A stretch of DNA of 64,000 nucleotides from DUOA01 sp012839095 (GCA_050951505.1 JBMNJE010000005.1:1-64000), one strand, 5' to 3'; shown: positions 1 to 9,270, numbered from the stretch's first letter. A program made the numbers and translations. Notes: generated by a model not told the origin, from the letters alone.

Positions 1-53
1 TTCAAACGGGGTATATACCCCACAATCCATTAAAATTTAGGAGGTAAACGATT

Positions 54-959
54 ATGGCAACATCAACAACTTATAATAGAGCGTTTTGGAATGTTATGAA
101 AGGAAAAGAAGAAAACAATCAAAATCTAAGCGAGGGGCTTTGATAATGTAGGATCCTATGTCGCACCGAGATGAGTTCAGAGAAGGCTTTAACACTGCTC
201 TATCCAAGGAGAATATATTCCGCAGATTTGCTACTGTTATCAATCTATATTCTGCAGAAGGTAAAATTCAAGCGGTATCTTCAACAGGTACAGCAGATTG
301 GGTTGAAGACGGAGATCCAATCCCCGAAAGTGCCGATACATTTACACAGTTTCTGGTGAAATCATACAAGCTGGCATCTCTTGTCAAGCTAAACCGCTCA
401 TTCGTCACCGATATTGAACTTTAATCTTGAAAAATATCTGATGGGGTGATTTTGCGAAGCGTTTTGGCAAGGCTGAGGAAAATGCATTATTTAATGGAAA
501 TGGCACAACTCAGCCAACAGGGATCCTTACGGCAGACGCAGATGTAACTACAGCAGATAGTGCTACCATCTCTTTTGATGAGATTATCTCTCTGTATTTT
601 TCATTAAAAGATGAATACCGAAATAACGCTGTGATTTATCATGCACGATAATACAGCCATGCTTCTTAGAACCCTTAAAGATACAAGCGGCAGTTATCTG
701 TGGAATTCTTCGGATAACACCATCTTCGGAAAGCCTGTAGTTACCTCTCCATATATGCCTACAGTATCTGCAGGAGCGAAAAGCATTGTATTTGGAGATT
801 TATCATACTACTGGCTGATTGAGCGTCAGCCAATAACAATAAAAAAAATTAAGTGAGTTATATGCATTGCAGGGGCAAATTGGCTTTTCTGCTTACGAAA
901 GATTGGATGGCAAGCTAATTCAACCGGATGCTCTGAAAATATTACAAATAAAAGCTTAA
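54..959 (+). pseudogene. Phage major capsid protein (HK97 fold), frameshifted
   Basis: Joining the frames gives one continuous HK97-type major capsid protein: it starts MATSTTYNRAFWNV at 54 behind the ribosome binding site aggaggt, passes through a core with TADWVEDGDPIPES and KLNRSFVTDIE, and ends near QPDALKILQIKA with a stop at 957-959. The reading frame is lost at about 139, 168, 421, 446, 637 and 848. At each point one surplus base explains the break, and removing it restores the protein. The N-terminal scaffold/delta domain usual before the capsid core is very short, so only the mature part seems encoded. No portal, protease or terminase gene is visible in the window, so this is an isolated relic. 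Identity as a capsid protein is sure; whether the gene is really dead or the sequence is wrong here is open. Confidence 0.8.
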
Positions 960-1035
960 ATAATGGATTAGGTACTGGGTCATCAATTCGGCTCAGTGCC
1001 AGTTCCTTCAAAACATCGGACAGTGAGGTCACGAT

Positions 1036-1200
1036 ATGGAAAATCAAAGTAACAGCCGCACAACCAAATCCGATATCGGAGAGTTACGGTCTATGTGGTG
1101 TGAATCACGAGTAAGCGATTCAGCAAAGGAAAGTGCATATTCCAAGCTGAAACGACTGATTACAGCCAACGCAAAAAGCCTTTCAAAGTTCATCAGATAG
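1036..1200 (+). CDS. Small hypothetical protein, 54 residues, next to the recombinase
   Basis: This short intact reading frame starts at an ATG with gaggt eight bases upstream and ends at TAG 1198-1200. The product is rich in Ser, Lys and Arg, has no membrane segment, and its second half looks helical and basic (YSKLKRLITANAKSLSKFIR). It sits between the broken capsid gene and the broken recombinase gene, so it is probably element-borne. I do not recognise the family. A small DNA-binding or excision-type accessory protein would fit the place and charge, but that is only inference. Confidence 0.4.
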   Translation: MENQSNSRTTKSDIGELRSMWCESRVSDSAKESAYSKLKRLITANAKSLSKFIR

Positions 1201-1256
1201 TTCATATAAACCCACGGAAATCAACTCGACTTCTTCAAGGTAGTACGGTAATATAC

Positions 1257-1329
1257 ATAGTGCTAAACCGCTTGAAGACTGTCGGAAATGGAGGATAAAA
1301 ATGAATAGACAGTCAACATTTAGCACTAT
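1257..1329 (+). promoter_or_regulatory. Long two-part inverted repeat enclosing the recombinase ribosome binding site and start codon
   Basis: ATAGTGCTAAA at 1257-1267 is the exact reverse complement of TTTAGCACTAT at 1319-1329. Nested inside are GACTGTC at 1277-1283 and GACAGTC at 1308-1314. The apical loop holds the ribosome binding site ggagg (1290-1294) and the ATG at 1301. As RNA this could hide or present the start; as DNA it could be a binding site for the recombinase itself. Confidence 0.5.
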
Positions 1330-2958
1330 ACGTAAATCAACATTAGCATTTGAAGAAGCGAAAATTACTGCTCTTTACTGCAGGCTTTCCCGTGATGATG
1401 AGCTTGCAGGGGACAGCAACAGTATATAGTAAACCAGAAGGCAATTCTAAAGAAATATGCTGAGGACAACGGTTTTCGTAACATCGAATTTTATGTGGAT
1501 GATGGGGTCAGCGGTACAACTTTTGATAGGCCAGACTTTAACCGCATGATTGCAGATGTAGAGTCCGGTAGAATCGGAACGATTATCATCAAGGATATGT
1601 CCCGCTTCGGCAGGGATTACCTCAAAGTAGGCTATTACACCGAGATAATGTTTCCTGAAGCAGATGTACGATTCATTGCTATTAACAACGGTATTGATAG
1701 TGCAAACCAAGCGGACAGTGACTTTACACCGTTTCTTAACATTATTAAATGAATGGTACGCTAAGGATACTAGCAAGAAAATCCGGGCTTGTGTTCAAAT
1801 CCAAGGGACAGTCCGGTAAACCACTCTGCACCAATCCGCCTTACGGTTATATTAAAGACCCTGAAGATAAGTTGCACTGGATTATAGATGAGAAAGCCGC
1901 CGAGGTGGTCAGAGATATTTTCCGACTGTGCATGGCTGGCTTTGGACCCACGCAGATAGCAAAGCAACTTGAAAAGCGATGCATTGATACACCTACGGTT
2001 CATCTTCGCAAAATGGGTATTAACACTCCAGCAAGACCACCTGAAAACCCATATGCTTGGTCGGCTCGTACCGTAGCAGATATTTTGGCTAAAATGGAAT
2101 ATCTAGGTCACACGGTAAATTTCAAGACTTCTAAAAAGTCATATAAGAGCAAAGTCAAGATATTGAACAATCCAGAAGATTGGCTGGTTTTCAAAAATAC
2201 CCATGAAGCAATTATTGATGAGGGCACTTGGGAAACAGTGCAGAAAATCAGAGATGGCAAGCGAAGACCATCACGATTAGGTGAAATGGGAATGCTTTCT
2301 GGCATGATGTTTTGTGCCGACTGTGGAGCAAAGCTGTATCAGGTTAGAGGTAAGGGATGGACACACGATAAGGAATACTTCGTTTGTGCTACTTACCGCA
2401 AGAAAAAGGGTATGTGCAGTTCACATCAGATACGCAATGTTGTAGTGGAACAGCTTTTGCTAGAAGACTTAAGACGTGTAACCTCCTTTGCCAAAGACCA
2501 TGAACAGGAATGCATCCGTATAGTTACGAATAATTCAGAAAAGGAACTTGCCAAAGAACTCCGCCAAAGTCAAAAGGAGTATGAACAAGCACAGACTCGC
2601 ATTGCTGACATAGACAAAATCATTCGGAAAGCTATATGAGGACAATGTGATGGGCAAAATTCCCGAAGAGCGTTTTTACAAGATGTCGGCTGAATATGAA
2701 GCCGAGCAGAAGGCTCTGGAAGAAAAGATAACTGAATTAAAACATACCATTGATACAGCAAATGAACAGTCCCTCAATACCGACCGATTTTTGGCACTGG
2801 TTAAAAAGTACACAGAAATTACAGAATTGGATGCAGAGATTATTCGAGAGTTCATTGACAAAATTATAGTATTCAAGGCTGAAAAGATAGATGGCCGCAG
2901 AACCCAGCGGATTCAAATTTTCTATAACTGCATTGGCGCTATCGACTTACCAAAATAA
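1301..2958 (+). pseudogene. Large serine recombinase (resolvase/invertase family), frameshifted
   Basis: The joined frames give a large serine recombinase of about 550 residues. The N-terminal resolvase domain shows ALYCRLSRDDE with the start of the catalytic region, then DDGVSGTTFDRPDFNRM and IIIKDMSRFGRDYLKVG. The recombinase domain follows (PYGYIKDPEDK, WSARTVADILAKMEYLGHTV), then the zinc ribbon CADCG with the second Cys pair CATYRKKKGMC, and a C-terminal coiled coil. The frame is lost at about 1426 (two surplus bases, also giving tandem stops), 1747, 1788 and 2632. The start is the ATG at 1301 behind tggagg. Such enzymes move integrative elements and prophages; here it probably once served the element that carried the capsid gene, now a relic beside the arginine operon. 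Confidence 0.85.
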
Positions 2959-2962
2959 ACGA

Positions 2963-3005
2963 AAAAACGGCATAGCCGAATATCAACGACTATGCCGAAT
3001 TTTTC
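2963..3005. terminator. Bidirectional intrinsic terminator after the recombinase
   Basis: The stem cggcatag (2968-2975) pairs with ctatgccg (2990-2997), with a further C-G pairing inside after one mismatch. It is preceded by an A-run and followed by aattttt, so it can stop transcription in both directions. It separates the relic element from the arginine operon. Confidence 0.7.
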
Positions 3006-3066
3006 AGGAATTATAAATCCCTATCTGACCGCTCCTAAAGCCGATCTTTTTTTTTTATATTTTGTA

Positions 3067-3095
3067 TTGTATTATTATTCATTCTATTGTATAAT
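3067..3095 (+). promoter_or_regulatory. Candidate sigma-A promoter of the arginine operon
   Basis: TTGTAT at 3067-3072 lies 17 bases before a perfect TATAAT at 3090-3095, about 137 bases upstream of the argD start. The -35 box is weak. The stretch is AT-rich and could also hold arginine repressor sites, but I see no clear ARG box pair. Confidence 0.35.
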
Positions 3096-3180
3096 TATGT
3101 ATCATAAAAAAAGTAATTCGAAACTGACGAACTGGATGTAACAACCTGTTCTATATCCTCAGAGGCAGATAAATGCAGAA

Positions 3181-3210
3181 TGCCCTTTTAATTTTATATT
3201 TATAAGGGCA
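3181..3210 (+). promoter_or_regulatory. Stem-loop just upstream of the argD ribosome binding site
   Basis: tgccctt (3181-3187) pairs with aagggca (3204-3210) around an AT-rich loop. It ends about five bases before the ribosome binding region of argD. There is no T-run after it, so it is not a normal terminator; it may shield the 5' end or influence translation. Confidence 0.35.
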
Positions 3211-3231
3211 TTTGGATGGGAGTGAGCAAAA

Positions 3232-4437
3232 TTGACGCTTCAGGAAACAATACAATTGGATCAGATGTATCATATGAATACCTTTGGCAGCAGAACACCG
3301 GTTCAGTTTACCCATGGGAAGGGCTCGGTGCTTTATGATTCAGAGGGCAGGGCCTATATTGACTTCCTTGCCGGTATCGCCGTCAATTCACTGGGATACG
3401 GTCATCCGAAGCTGACTGCAGCCATAAAGTCACAGGCTGAACGCCTGCTTCACTGTTCCAACCTCTTTTATATTGAGGCCCAGGCAAAGCTGGCAAAGCT
3501 ATTGTCTCAGGCCAATAAGGGCGGAAAGGTATTTTTCTGCAACAGCGGAGCCGAGGCAAACGAAGCCGCCATCAAGTTGGTACGAAAATACTTTTATGAC
3601 AGAGGTGCTCATAAAGGTGAAATCCTGACTGCATTGAATTCCTTTCACGGCAGGACCCTGGCAGCCCTTGCCGCCACCGGTCAGGAGAAATATCAGAAGC
3701 CCTTCTCCCCCATGCCCGGCGGCTTTAAGTATCTGACCTACAATGATCTCAATGCAGCAGAAAAGGCCATAAGCAGCGAAACCGCTGCTATCATGATTGA
3801 AGTTATTCAGGGAGAAGGCGGAGTCATCCAGGGTACAGAGGAATATATCCGGGGGCTTGAAGCCCTGTGCAGGGAAAAAGGACTGCTGTTAATTGTTGAT
3901 GAGGTACAGACCGGTATGGGAAGGACAGGAAAACTTTTTGCTTATGAGCATTATGGGATTGAACCGGACATAGTTACCCTTGCCAAGGGTTTGGGCGGCG
4001 GCATCCCAATAGGAGCAGTCATTGCAAGGGGAGCTGCTGCTGATACCTTTGAGCCCGGCAGCCATGGCTCCACCTTCGGAGGCAATCCTCTCTCCTGCAG
4101 TGCTGCCTTGGCTGTAATAGAAACCATTACGGAGAATGGATTCCTTGATAAGGCTGCTGAAAAGGGCAGGCTGCTCAAAGACGGCCTTAATAAACTGAAA
4201 GAGGAATTTTCCTTTGTTAAGGAAGTTAGGGGCTGCGGCCTTATGCTGGGAATGGAACTGGATCAGGGCATCCAGGGAAAGAAAGTTGTAGGCATGGCAC
4301 TGGAAAAGGGATTTTTGATAAATTGTGCCGGTCAGAATACCCTGAGATTTGTTCCCCCGTTGATAATTACGGAAATGGAAATCCAGCAGCTGCTCTCTGC
4401 CCTGCAGCAGATTTTTCAGCAGATTTCCCTTTCATAA
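3232..4437 (+). CDS. argD: Acetylornithine aminotransferase
   Basis: A 401-residue class III PLP-dependent aminotransferase that makes N-acetylornithine from N-acetylglutamate semialdehyde in arginine synthesis. It shows the family landmarks: VYNSGAEANE-like FCNSGAEANEAAIK, SFHGRT, the cofactor Asp in IVDEVQTGMGRTG, and the Schiff-base Lys252 in TLAKGLGGG. The length is normal. The start is TTG at 3232 behind gggag; the nearby GTG at 3222 is in another frame, and the next ATG (Met12) lacks a ribosome binding site. carB follows after 42 bases, so the two are co-transcribed. The family is broad (ornithine or GABA aminotransferases look alike), but the carB and argF neighbours make the arginine role very likely. 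Confidence 0.93.
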   Translation: MTLQETIQLDQMYHMNTFGSRTPVQFTHGKGSVLYDSEGRAYIDFLAGIAVNSLGYGHPKLTAAIKSQAERLLHCSNLFYIEAQAKLAKLLSQANKGGKVFFCNSGAEANEAAIKLVRKYFYDRGAHKGEILTALNSFHGRTLAALAATGQEKYQKPFSPMPGGFKYLTYNDLNAAEKAISSETAAIMIEVIQGEGGVIQGTEEYIRGLEALCREKGLLLIVDEVQTGMGRTGKLFAYEHYGIEPDIVTLAKGLGGGIPIGAVIARGAAADTFEPGSHGSTFGGNPLSCSAALAVIETITENGFLDKAAEKGRLLKDGLNKLKEEFSFVKEVRGCGLMLGMELDQGIQGKKVVGMALEKGFLINCAGQNTLRFVPPLIITEMEIQQLLSALQQIFQQISLS

Positions 4438-4479
4438 TCCGATATCCTTATCTGACATCCTGCAAAAAGGAGCACTCTT

Positions 4480-7400
4480 ATGCCTAAAAGAAAAGACTTG
4501 AACAAAGTACTTGTCATTGGTTCCGGCCCCATCATTATCGGCCAGGCGGCTGAATTCGACTATTCGGGAACCCAGGCCTGCAAGGCCCTTCGGGAAGAAG
4601 GCCTGGAGGTTGTACTGGTAAACAGCAATCCTGCCACCATCATGACCGATAAGGATATGGCAGACAAAGTTTATATTGAACCCATTACCCTGGACATGAT
4701 GATTAGGATTCTGAAAAGAGAGCGTCCAGGCGGTATCCTTTCCACCATGGGAGGCCAGACCGGGCTTAATATGGCTGTCCAGCTTAAGGAAAACGGCATA
4801 CTGGATGAACTGGGCATTGAGCTCTTAGGGATTTCCCTTGATTCCATCCGAAATGCTGAAGACCGGGAAAAGTTTAAGCAGACAATGGAAGCAATAGGCG
4901 AAAAGGTACCTGGCAGCACCATAGTCAGAAGCCGGGAGGAGGCGTCTGCATTTGCAGAAACAGCCGGCTTTCCCCTTATTATCCGTCCTGCCTATACCCT
5001 GGGCGGTACCGGCGGCGGAATAGCCCATAACCCGGATGAGCTTAATACACTTATCTCCAGGGGACTGAAGCACAGCATGATTAATCAGGTGCTGCTGGAG
5101 CAAAGTCTTGCAGGATGGAAGGAAATCGAATATGAACTGATACAGGACAATGCCGGCAATTTTGTTGTTGTCTGCAATATGGAAAATCTGGATCCGGTGG
5201 GAATACATACGGGGGACAGCATAGTAACAGCTCCGTGTCAGACCTTGTCCAAAGAGGAAGATCAGATGCTGCGTGATTCTTCCCGCAGAATCATCCGTGC
5301 CCTAAAAATCCGGGGCGGATGCAATATTCAGTTCGCACTGCATCCAACCAGCGGTGAATATTTTGTCATTGAAGTGAATCCTCGGGTAAGCCGTTCCAGT
5401 GCACTGGCTTCCAAGGCAACCGGTTACCCGATAGCCAGGGTAGCCAGCAAGATAGCCATAGGGCTGAATCTGGATGAGATTGAATGCAGGTCAGGCGGAG
5501 GTTTCCCCGCAAGTTCTGAGCCTGTTATGGACTATATCGTGACAAAGGTGCCCAGGTGGCCCTTTGACAAGTTTGTTACGGCAGACCGGACCCTAAGCAC
5601 CCAGATGAAGGCCACCGGCGAAGTGATGGCCATAGGCCGCACCTTTGAGGAGTCACTGCTTAAGGCAATAGATTCCCTGGATGTAAGGCTGGACTACCAT
5701 CTGGGCATGGCAAAAATCGCCTCCTGGACCGACGAAGAAATCCGCGCCTCCCTTAAAAATCCAGATGATGAAAGAATCTTCGTGGTATCCGAGGCCTTGA
5801 ACCGGGGATACAGGGTGGAAGAGATCCAGGAAATCACTAATATTGATCCCTACTTCATTGAGAAGCTGAAGAACATCAATGATTTAAGCAAGGCCCTGCA
5901 ATCCCATACAGAGGATTCACTTTCCCGAAAAATCCTATTCGATTGCAAGCTGTACGGTTTTGGCGATTCCTACATTGCCTCACTTATTGGTTCCAGGGCA
6001 GACGAGGTTCGCAGTCTCAGGCTGAAATGGGGCATCAAACCCTCCTATCGGCTGCTGGATGCCTGTACTGGCGAGCTTGAAACCGCTGCACCCTGCCTGT
6101 ATTCCACCTACGCCGAATCTGAAGAAACAACTCCTTCCGGCCGCAAGAAGGTAATCGTACTGGGCTCCGGCCCCATCCGAATCGGTCAGGGAATCGAGTT
6201 CGACTACTGCAGCGTACACAGCGTCAAAACCCTGCGGGAAATGGGGATTGAGGCTATTATCATCAATAACAACCCGGAAACGGTCAGTACCGATTCTGAC
6301 ATCTCCGATGTGCTTTACTTCGAGCCCCTTACCCTGGAATGCGTTCTTGATATTATCGACAGGGAGCAGCCTCTGGGCGTCATCGTGCAGTTCGGAGGGC
6401 AGACCTCCCTTAACCTGGCAGAAGCTCTTCATAAGATAGGAGTCAGAATACTGGGCACCTCCTTTGAGAATATTGACAAGGCAGAAGATCGCGACCGCTT
6501 TATTAAGCTGCTGGACAGCCTGAATATCACCTATCCCCCCGGCGGCATTGCACATTCCCTGAAAGATGCGCTGAGAATAGCACACTCGGCAGGCTACCCG
6601 GTTGTGGTTCGTCCTTCCTACGTGCTGGGCGGAAGAGCCATGGAAATCGTCTATAACGATGAGGAGCTGAAAACTTACATAAAAGCCGCTGTTCAGGTTT
6701 CTCAGAATCATCCGGTGCTGGTGGATAAGTATATCTCAGGCAAAGAAGTGGAAGTGGATCTGATTTGCGACGGACAGGATGTACTGATACCCGGCATAAT
6801 GGAGCATATAGAACGGGCCGGGATCCACTCGGGAGACAGTATCTCCGTCTATCCGCCGCAAAGCCTTTCTCCTGCTGTCAGGCAGCTGATTGCTGATGCT
6901 TCAGCAGCTATCGCCAGGTCGCTGCAGATTAAGGGGCTTATGAACATTCAGTTTGTTGTTGACAGCCAAGACCGGCTTTATGTTCTGGAAGCAAACCCCC
7001 GGGCCAGCCGCACGGTTCCCATATTAAGTAAGGTAACAAATGTACCCATGGTTTCTTTGGCTGTAAAGATTGCCCTGGGGCACACCCTGGCGGAACTGGA
7101 CTGTGAAAGCGGCCTGCTGCAGGAATCCGCGCTGGTTACAGTAAAGGCACCTGTTTTTTCCTTCTCTAAGATTACTACCGTTGACCCTTTTTTAGGACCG
7201 GAGATGAAATCCACCGGAGAGGTTATGGGAACGGACACCGACTTTCTGAAGGCTCTGACCAAGGCCTTGCTGGCTTCGGGAATGACCATCCCTGCACAGG
7301 GGGCGGTACTGTTCTCTATCGCCAACCGTGATAAAAAAGAAGCATCAGAGATTGCCGAAAAGCTTATAGGCCTGGGATTCAGCCTGTATGCAACAGAGCA

Positions 7401-7731
7401 TACCTGTCAGTATTTCACTGACAAAGGCCTGACGGCCGCCGGTGTATCCCTGGAAGAAGCACTGTCACTGATAAGAAATGACAAGGTGGTTCTGGTCATA
7501 AATACCCCCACCCAGGGCAAGAGCCTTAACCGGCCGGGATTTATCCTCCGCAGGGCTGCCATGGAGTTCAATGTACCGTCTGTTACCGCTCTTGATACTG
7601 CCCGGGCACTTCTGCAGGTGATAGAAGCAAATATCCGCAACTTGAGCCTGGATCCCATACCCCTGAATGAGTATGCCCGCGGCACACTGTTTGATAAAAC
7701 CAAGGAAAGGATGACCGGTTATGCAGTTTAG
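4480..7731 (+). CDS. carB: Carbamoyl-phosphate synthase large subunit
   Basis: A full-length 1083-residue CarB that makes carbamoyl phosphate from bicarbonate, ATP and ammonia for arginine and pyrimidine synthesis. Two homologous ATP-grasp halves are visible, the first opening with GSGPIIIGQAAEFDYSG near residue 14 and the second with GSGPIRIGQGIEFDYCS near residue 561. A C-terminal MGS-like allosteric domain follows from about residue 940. The partner CarA, which splits glutamine and feeds ammonia to CarB, is not next to it nor anywhere in the window, although argD-carA-carB-argF is the usual order in Bacillus-type operons. The ribosome binding site aaaggag precedes the ATG. The end overlaps argF by 11 bases, so the two are probably translationally coupled. 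Confidence 0.97.
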   Translation: MPKRKDLNKVLVIGSGPIIIGQAAEFDYSGTQACKALREEGLEVVLVNSNPATIMTDKDMADKVYIEPITLDMMIRILKRERPGGILSTMGGQTGLNMAVQLKENGILDELGIELLGISLDSIRNAEDREKFKQTMEAIGEKVPGSTIVRSREEASAFAETAGFPLIIRPAYTLGGTGGGIAHNPDELNTLISRGLKHSMINQVLLEQSLAGWKEIEYELIQDNAGNFVVVCNMENLDPVGIHTGDSIVTAPCQTLSKEEDQMLRDSSRRIIRALKIRGGCNIQFALHPTSGEYFVIEVNPRVSRSSALASKATGYPIARVASKIAIGLNLDEIECRSGGGFPASSEPVMDYIVTKVPRWPFDKFVTADRTLSTQMKATGEVMAIGRTFEESLLKAIDSLDVRLDYHLGMAKIASWTDEEIRASLKNPDDERIFVVSEALNRGYRVEEIQEITNIDPYFIEKLKNINDLSKALQSHTEDSLSRKILFDCKLYGFGDSYIASLIGSRADEVRSLRLKWGIKPSYRLLDACTGELETAAPCLYSTYAESEETTPSGRKKVIVLGSGPIRIGQGIEFDYCSVHSVKTLREMGIEAIIINNNPETVSTDSDISDVLYFEPLTLECVLDIIDREQPLGVIVQFGGQTSLNLAEALHKIGVRILGTSFENIDKAEDRDRFIKLLDSLNITYPPGGIAHSLKDALRIAHSAGYPVVVRPSYVLGGRAMEIVYNDEELKTYIKAAVQVSQNHPVLVDKYISGKEVEVDLICDGQDVLIPGIMEHIERAGIHSGDSISVYPPQSLSPAVRQLIADASAAIARSLQIKGLMNIQFVVDSQDRLYVLEANPRASRTVPILSKVTNVPMVSLAVKIALGHTLAELDCESGLLQESALVTVKAPVFSFSKITTVDPFLGPEMKSTGEVMGTDTDFLKALTKALLASGMTIPAQGAVLFSIANRDKKEASEIAEKLIGLGFSLYATEHTCQYFTDKGLTAAGVSLEEALSLIRNDKVVLVINTPTQGKSLNRPGFILRRAAMEFNVPSVTALDTARALLQVIEANIRNLSLDPIPLNEYARGTLFDKTKERMTGYAV

Positions 7732-8713
7732 TCAATATCAGGATAATGAAGGCAGCCTGGACCTTTATAACTACCAGGCAAAGAGCCCTTTTTCCCAGAA
7801 GCATCTGCTGAGCCTGCAGGACTACAGCTCGGATGAAATATGCCAGGTGCTGTCCCTGGGCCTTAAGCTTAAGAATCAGCAAAGAAACCGCATTCCCCAC
7901 AAGCTGCTGGAGGGTAAAATTCTGGCTATGATTTTTGCCAAATCCTCAACCCGCACAAGGGTGTCTTTCGAAGTGGGAATGACACAGCTGGGCGGAACTC
8001 CCCTCTTTCTCAGTTCATCGGATATTCAGCTGGGCCGGGGAGAAACCATTGCTGATACTGCACGGGTCCTTTCACGATATGTTGACGGAATCATGATCCG
8101 GACATATAAGCAAAGTGATGTGGAAGAGCTGGCCAAACACGGCTCTGTGCCTGTTATCAATGCCCTGACTGATCTTCTGCATCCCTGCCAGGCTTTGGCA
8201 GATATGATGACCATATATGAAGCAAAAGGTGATTGGAAGGGCAAAAAGCTGGCTTTTCTGGGAGACGGAAACAATATGGCTCATTCCCTCATGATTGCCT
8301 GTTCAAAGCTGGGGATGGATTTCTCCATCGGCTGCCCTGAAGGATATGAGCCCGATGAGGAGATTACGGCCATGGCAAAGCAGAATGCCCTGTCTAGAGG
8401 TTCATCCCTTGAAATTACCCACAATCCTGAAAAGGCAGCAGAAAAGGCTGATGTGGTATACACGGATGTATGGTCCAGCATGGGACAGGAATCGGAATCA
8501 GAAGAGAGGAAAATGGTCTTTGCCCCTTATCAGGTAAGCAGCAGCCTTTTCGCTCTTGCCAAATCTGATGCAATATTCCTGCATTGTCTTCCCGCTCACC
8601 GGGGCGAAGAGGTAACAGCGGATATAATAGACGGACCCCATTCCCTGGTTTTCGATCAGGCTGAAAACCGCCTTCATGTCCAAAAGGCCGTTTTAGCCCT
8701 GCTTATGAAATAA
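7721..8713 (+). CDS. argF: Ornithine carbamoyltransferase
   Basis: A 330-residue transcarbamylase that joins carbamoyl phosphate to ornithine to give citrulline. The carbamoyl phosphate site STRTR starts at residue 76, HPCQ is at 154, and the ornithine-specific HCLPAHRGEEV starts at 288; aspartate transcarbamylases have HPLPR there instead. The start ATG lies inside the end of carB with an aaggaaagg-type site upstream. Compared with typical ArgF, which begins near KHLLSLQDYS, this protein has about 28 extra N-terminal residues rich in Asn, Gln, Asp and Tyr. No other start codon exists before the conserved core, so the extension appears real. Confidence 0.95.
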   Translation: MQFSQYQDNEGSLDLYNYQAKSPFSQKHLLSLQDYSSDEICQVLSLGLKLKNQQRNRIPHKLLEGKILAMIFAKSSTRTRVSFEVGMTQLGGTPLFLSSSDIQLGRGETIADTARVLSRYVDGIMIRTYKQSDVEELAKHGSVPVINALTDLLHPCQALADMMTIYEAKGDWKGKKLAFLGDGNNMAHSLMIACSKLGMDFSIGCPEGYEPDEEITAMAKQNALSRGSSLEITHNPEKAAEKADVVYTDVWSSMGQESESEERKMVFAPYQVSSSLFALAKSDAIFLHCLPAHRGEEVTADIIDGPHSLVFDQAENRLHVQKAVLALLMK

Positions 8714-8757
8714 GTAGATTCTTATTTTTCAGTTTCCTTATGATTGGAGGAGGATCA

Positions 8758-9270
8758 ATGATGAAATTAGTTATCCGCAAAGCCGGACCTGAAGATATAC
8801 CTGCCATTCATCAGATAACCCGGGAGGCCTTTATCAAGTATGCGTCAGACCTGGGCCTGCCTCAAGCCATATCGGCTCTGACGGAAACAGAAGAAATCAT
8901 TAGGCAGGAAATGAGTCATAAGACTATTCTGATTGCTATGCTGGATGGTATGCCGGTTGGCTCAGTCCGTTATGAGATTATTGAAGGCAAGGTTGCCTAT
9001 GTCAGCCGTTTCGGTGTCAGGCTTGACATTCAGAAAAACGGCGTAGGCCGGGCTTTGATGGAAGCGGTCGAGGATAATGTCCGAGAGCAGGGCGTTTCCA
9101 TGATCGTTCTCCATACTGCCACAAAGTTATCTGCCCAGGTAAGGTTTTACTATGGGATGGGTTTCTATGTGCACTCTACCACCACTGACAGAGGCTATAT
9201 CCGGGGACTGTTTTGCAAGGAGCTGGCAAAATCGGATATGTCTTTATTGTCATGTGTAAGTATAAAATAA
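8758..9270 (+). CDS. GNAT family N-acetyltransferase
   Basis: A 170-residue GNAT acetyltransferase. Motif A, which binds acetyl-CoA, is seen as VSRFGVRLDIQKNGVGRAL, and the C-terminal FYYGMGF is the typical motif B tyrosine/turn. The ATG at 8740 lies within the sequence that forms the ribosome binding site ggaggagg (8746-8753), so the start is 8758 or the adjacent ATG at 8761. It is the last gene of the arginine operon, 44 bases after argF. This could mean an amino-acid N-acetyltransferase linked to arginine metabolism, for instance replacing argA, but GNAT substrates cannot be read from sequence. I see no clear terminator after it. Confidence 0.75.
   Translation: MMKLVIRKAGPEDIPAIHQITREAFIKYASDLGLPQAISALTETEEIIRQEMSHKTILIAMLDGMPVGSVRYEIIEGKVAYVSRFGVRLDIQKNGVGRALMEAVEDNVREQGVSMIVLHTATKLSAQVRFYYGMGFYVHSTTTDRGYIRGLFCKELAKSDMSLLSCVSIK

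Noticed and set aside
8..21. Perfect palindrome GGGGTATATACCCC before the capsid gene
   Set aside because: It has no loop, no T-run and lies at the very edge, so I could not tell an operator from chance.
54..2958. A working prophage at the left edge
   Set aside because: Both recognisable genes are broken and no portal, terminase or tail gene is present in the window, so only a relic can be supported.
5980..6711. A 243-codon open frame on the minus strand inside carB
   Set aside because: It is the mirror of a well conserved carB region, has no ribosome binding site or family match, and comes from codon bias of the real gene.
7721..8713. Aspartate carbamoyltransferase instead of ornithine carbamoyltransferase
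   Set aside because: The protein has HCLPAHRG, which is the ornithine type; aspartate enzymes have HPLPR, and the arginine neighbours agree.
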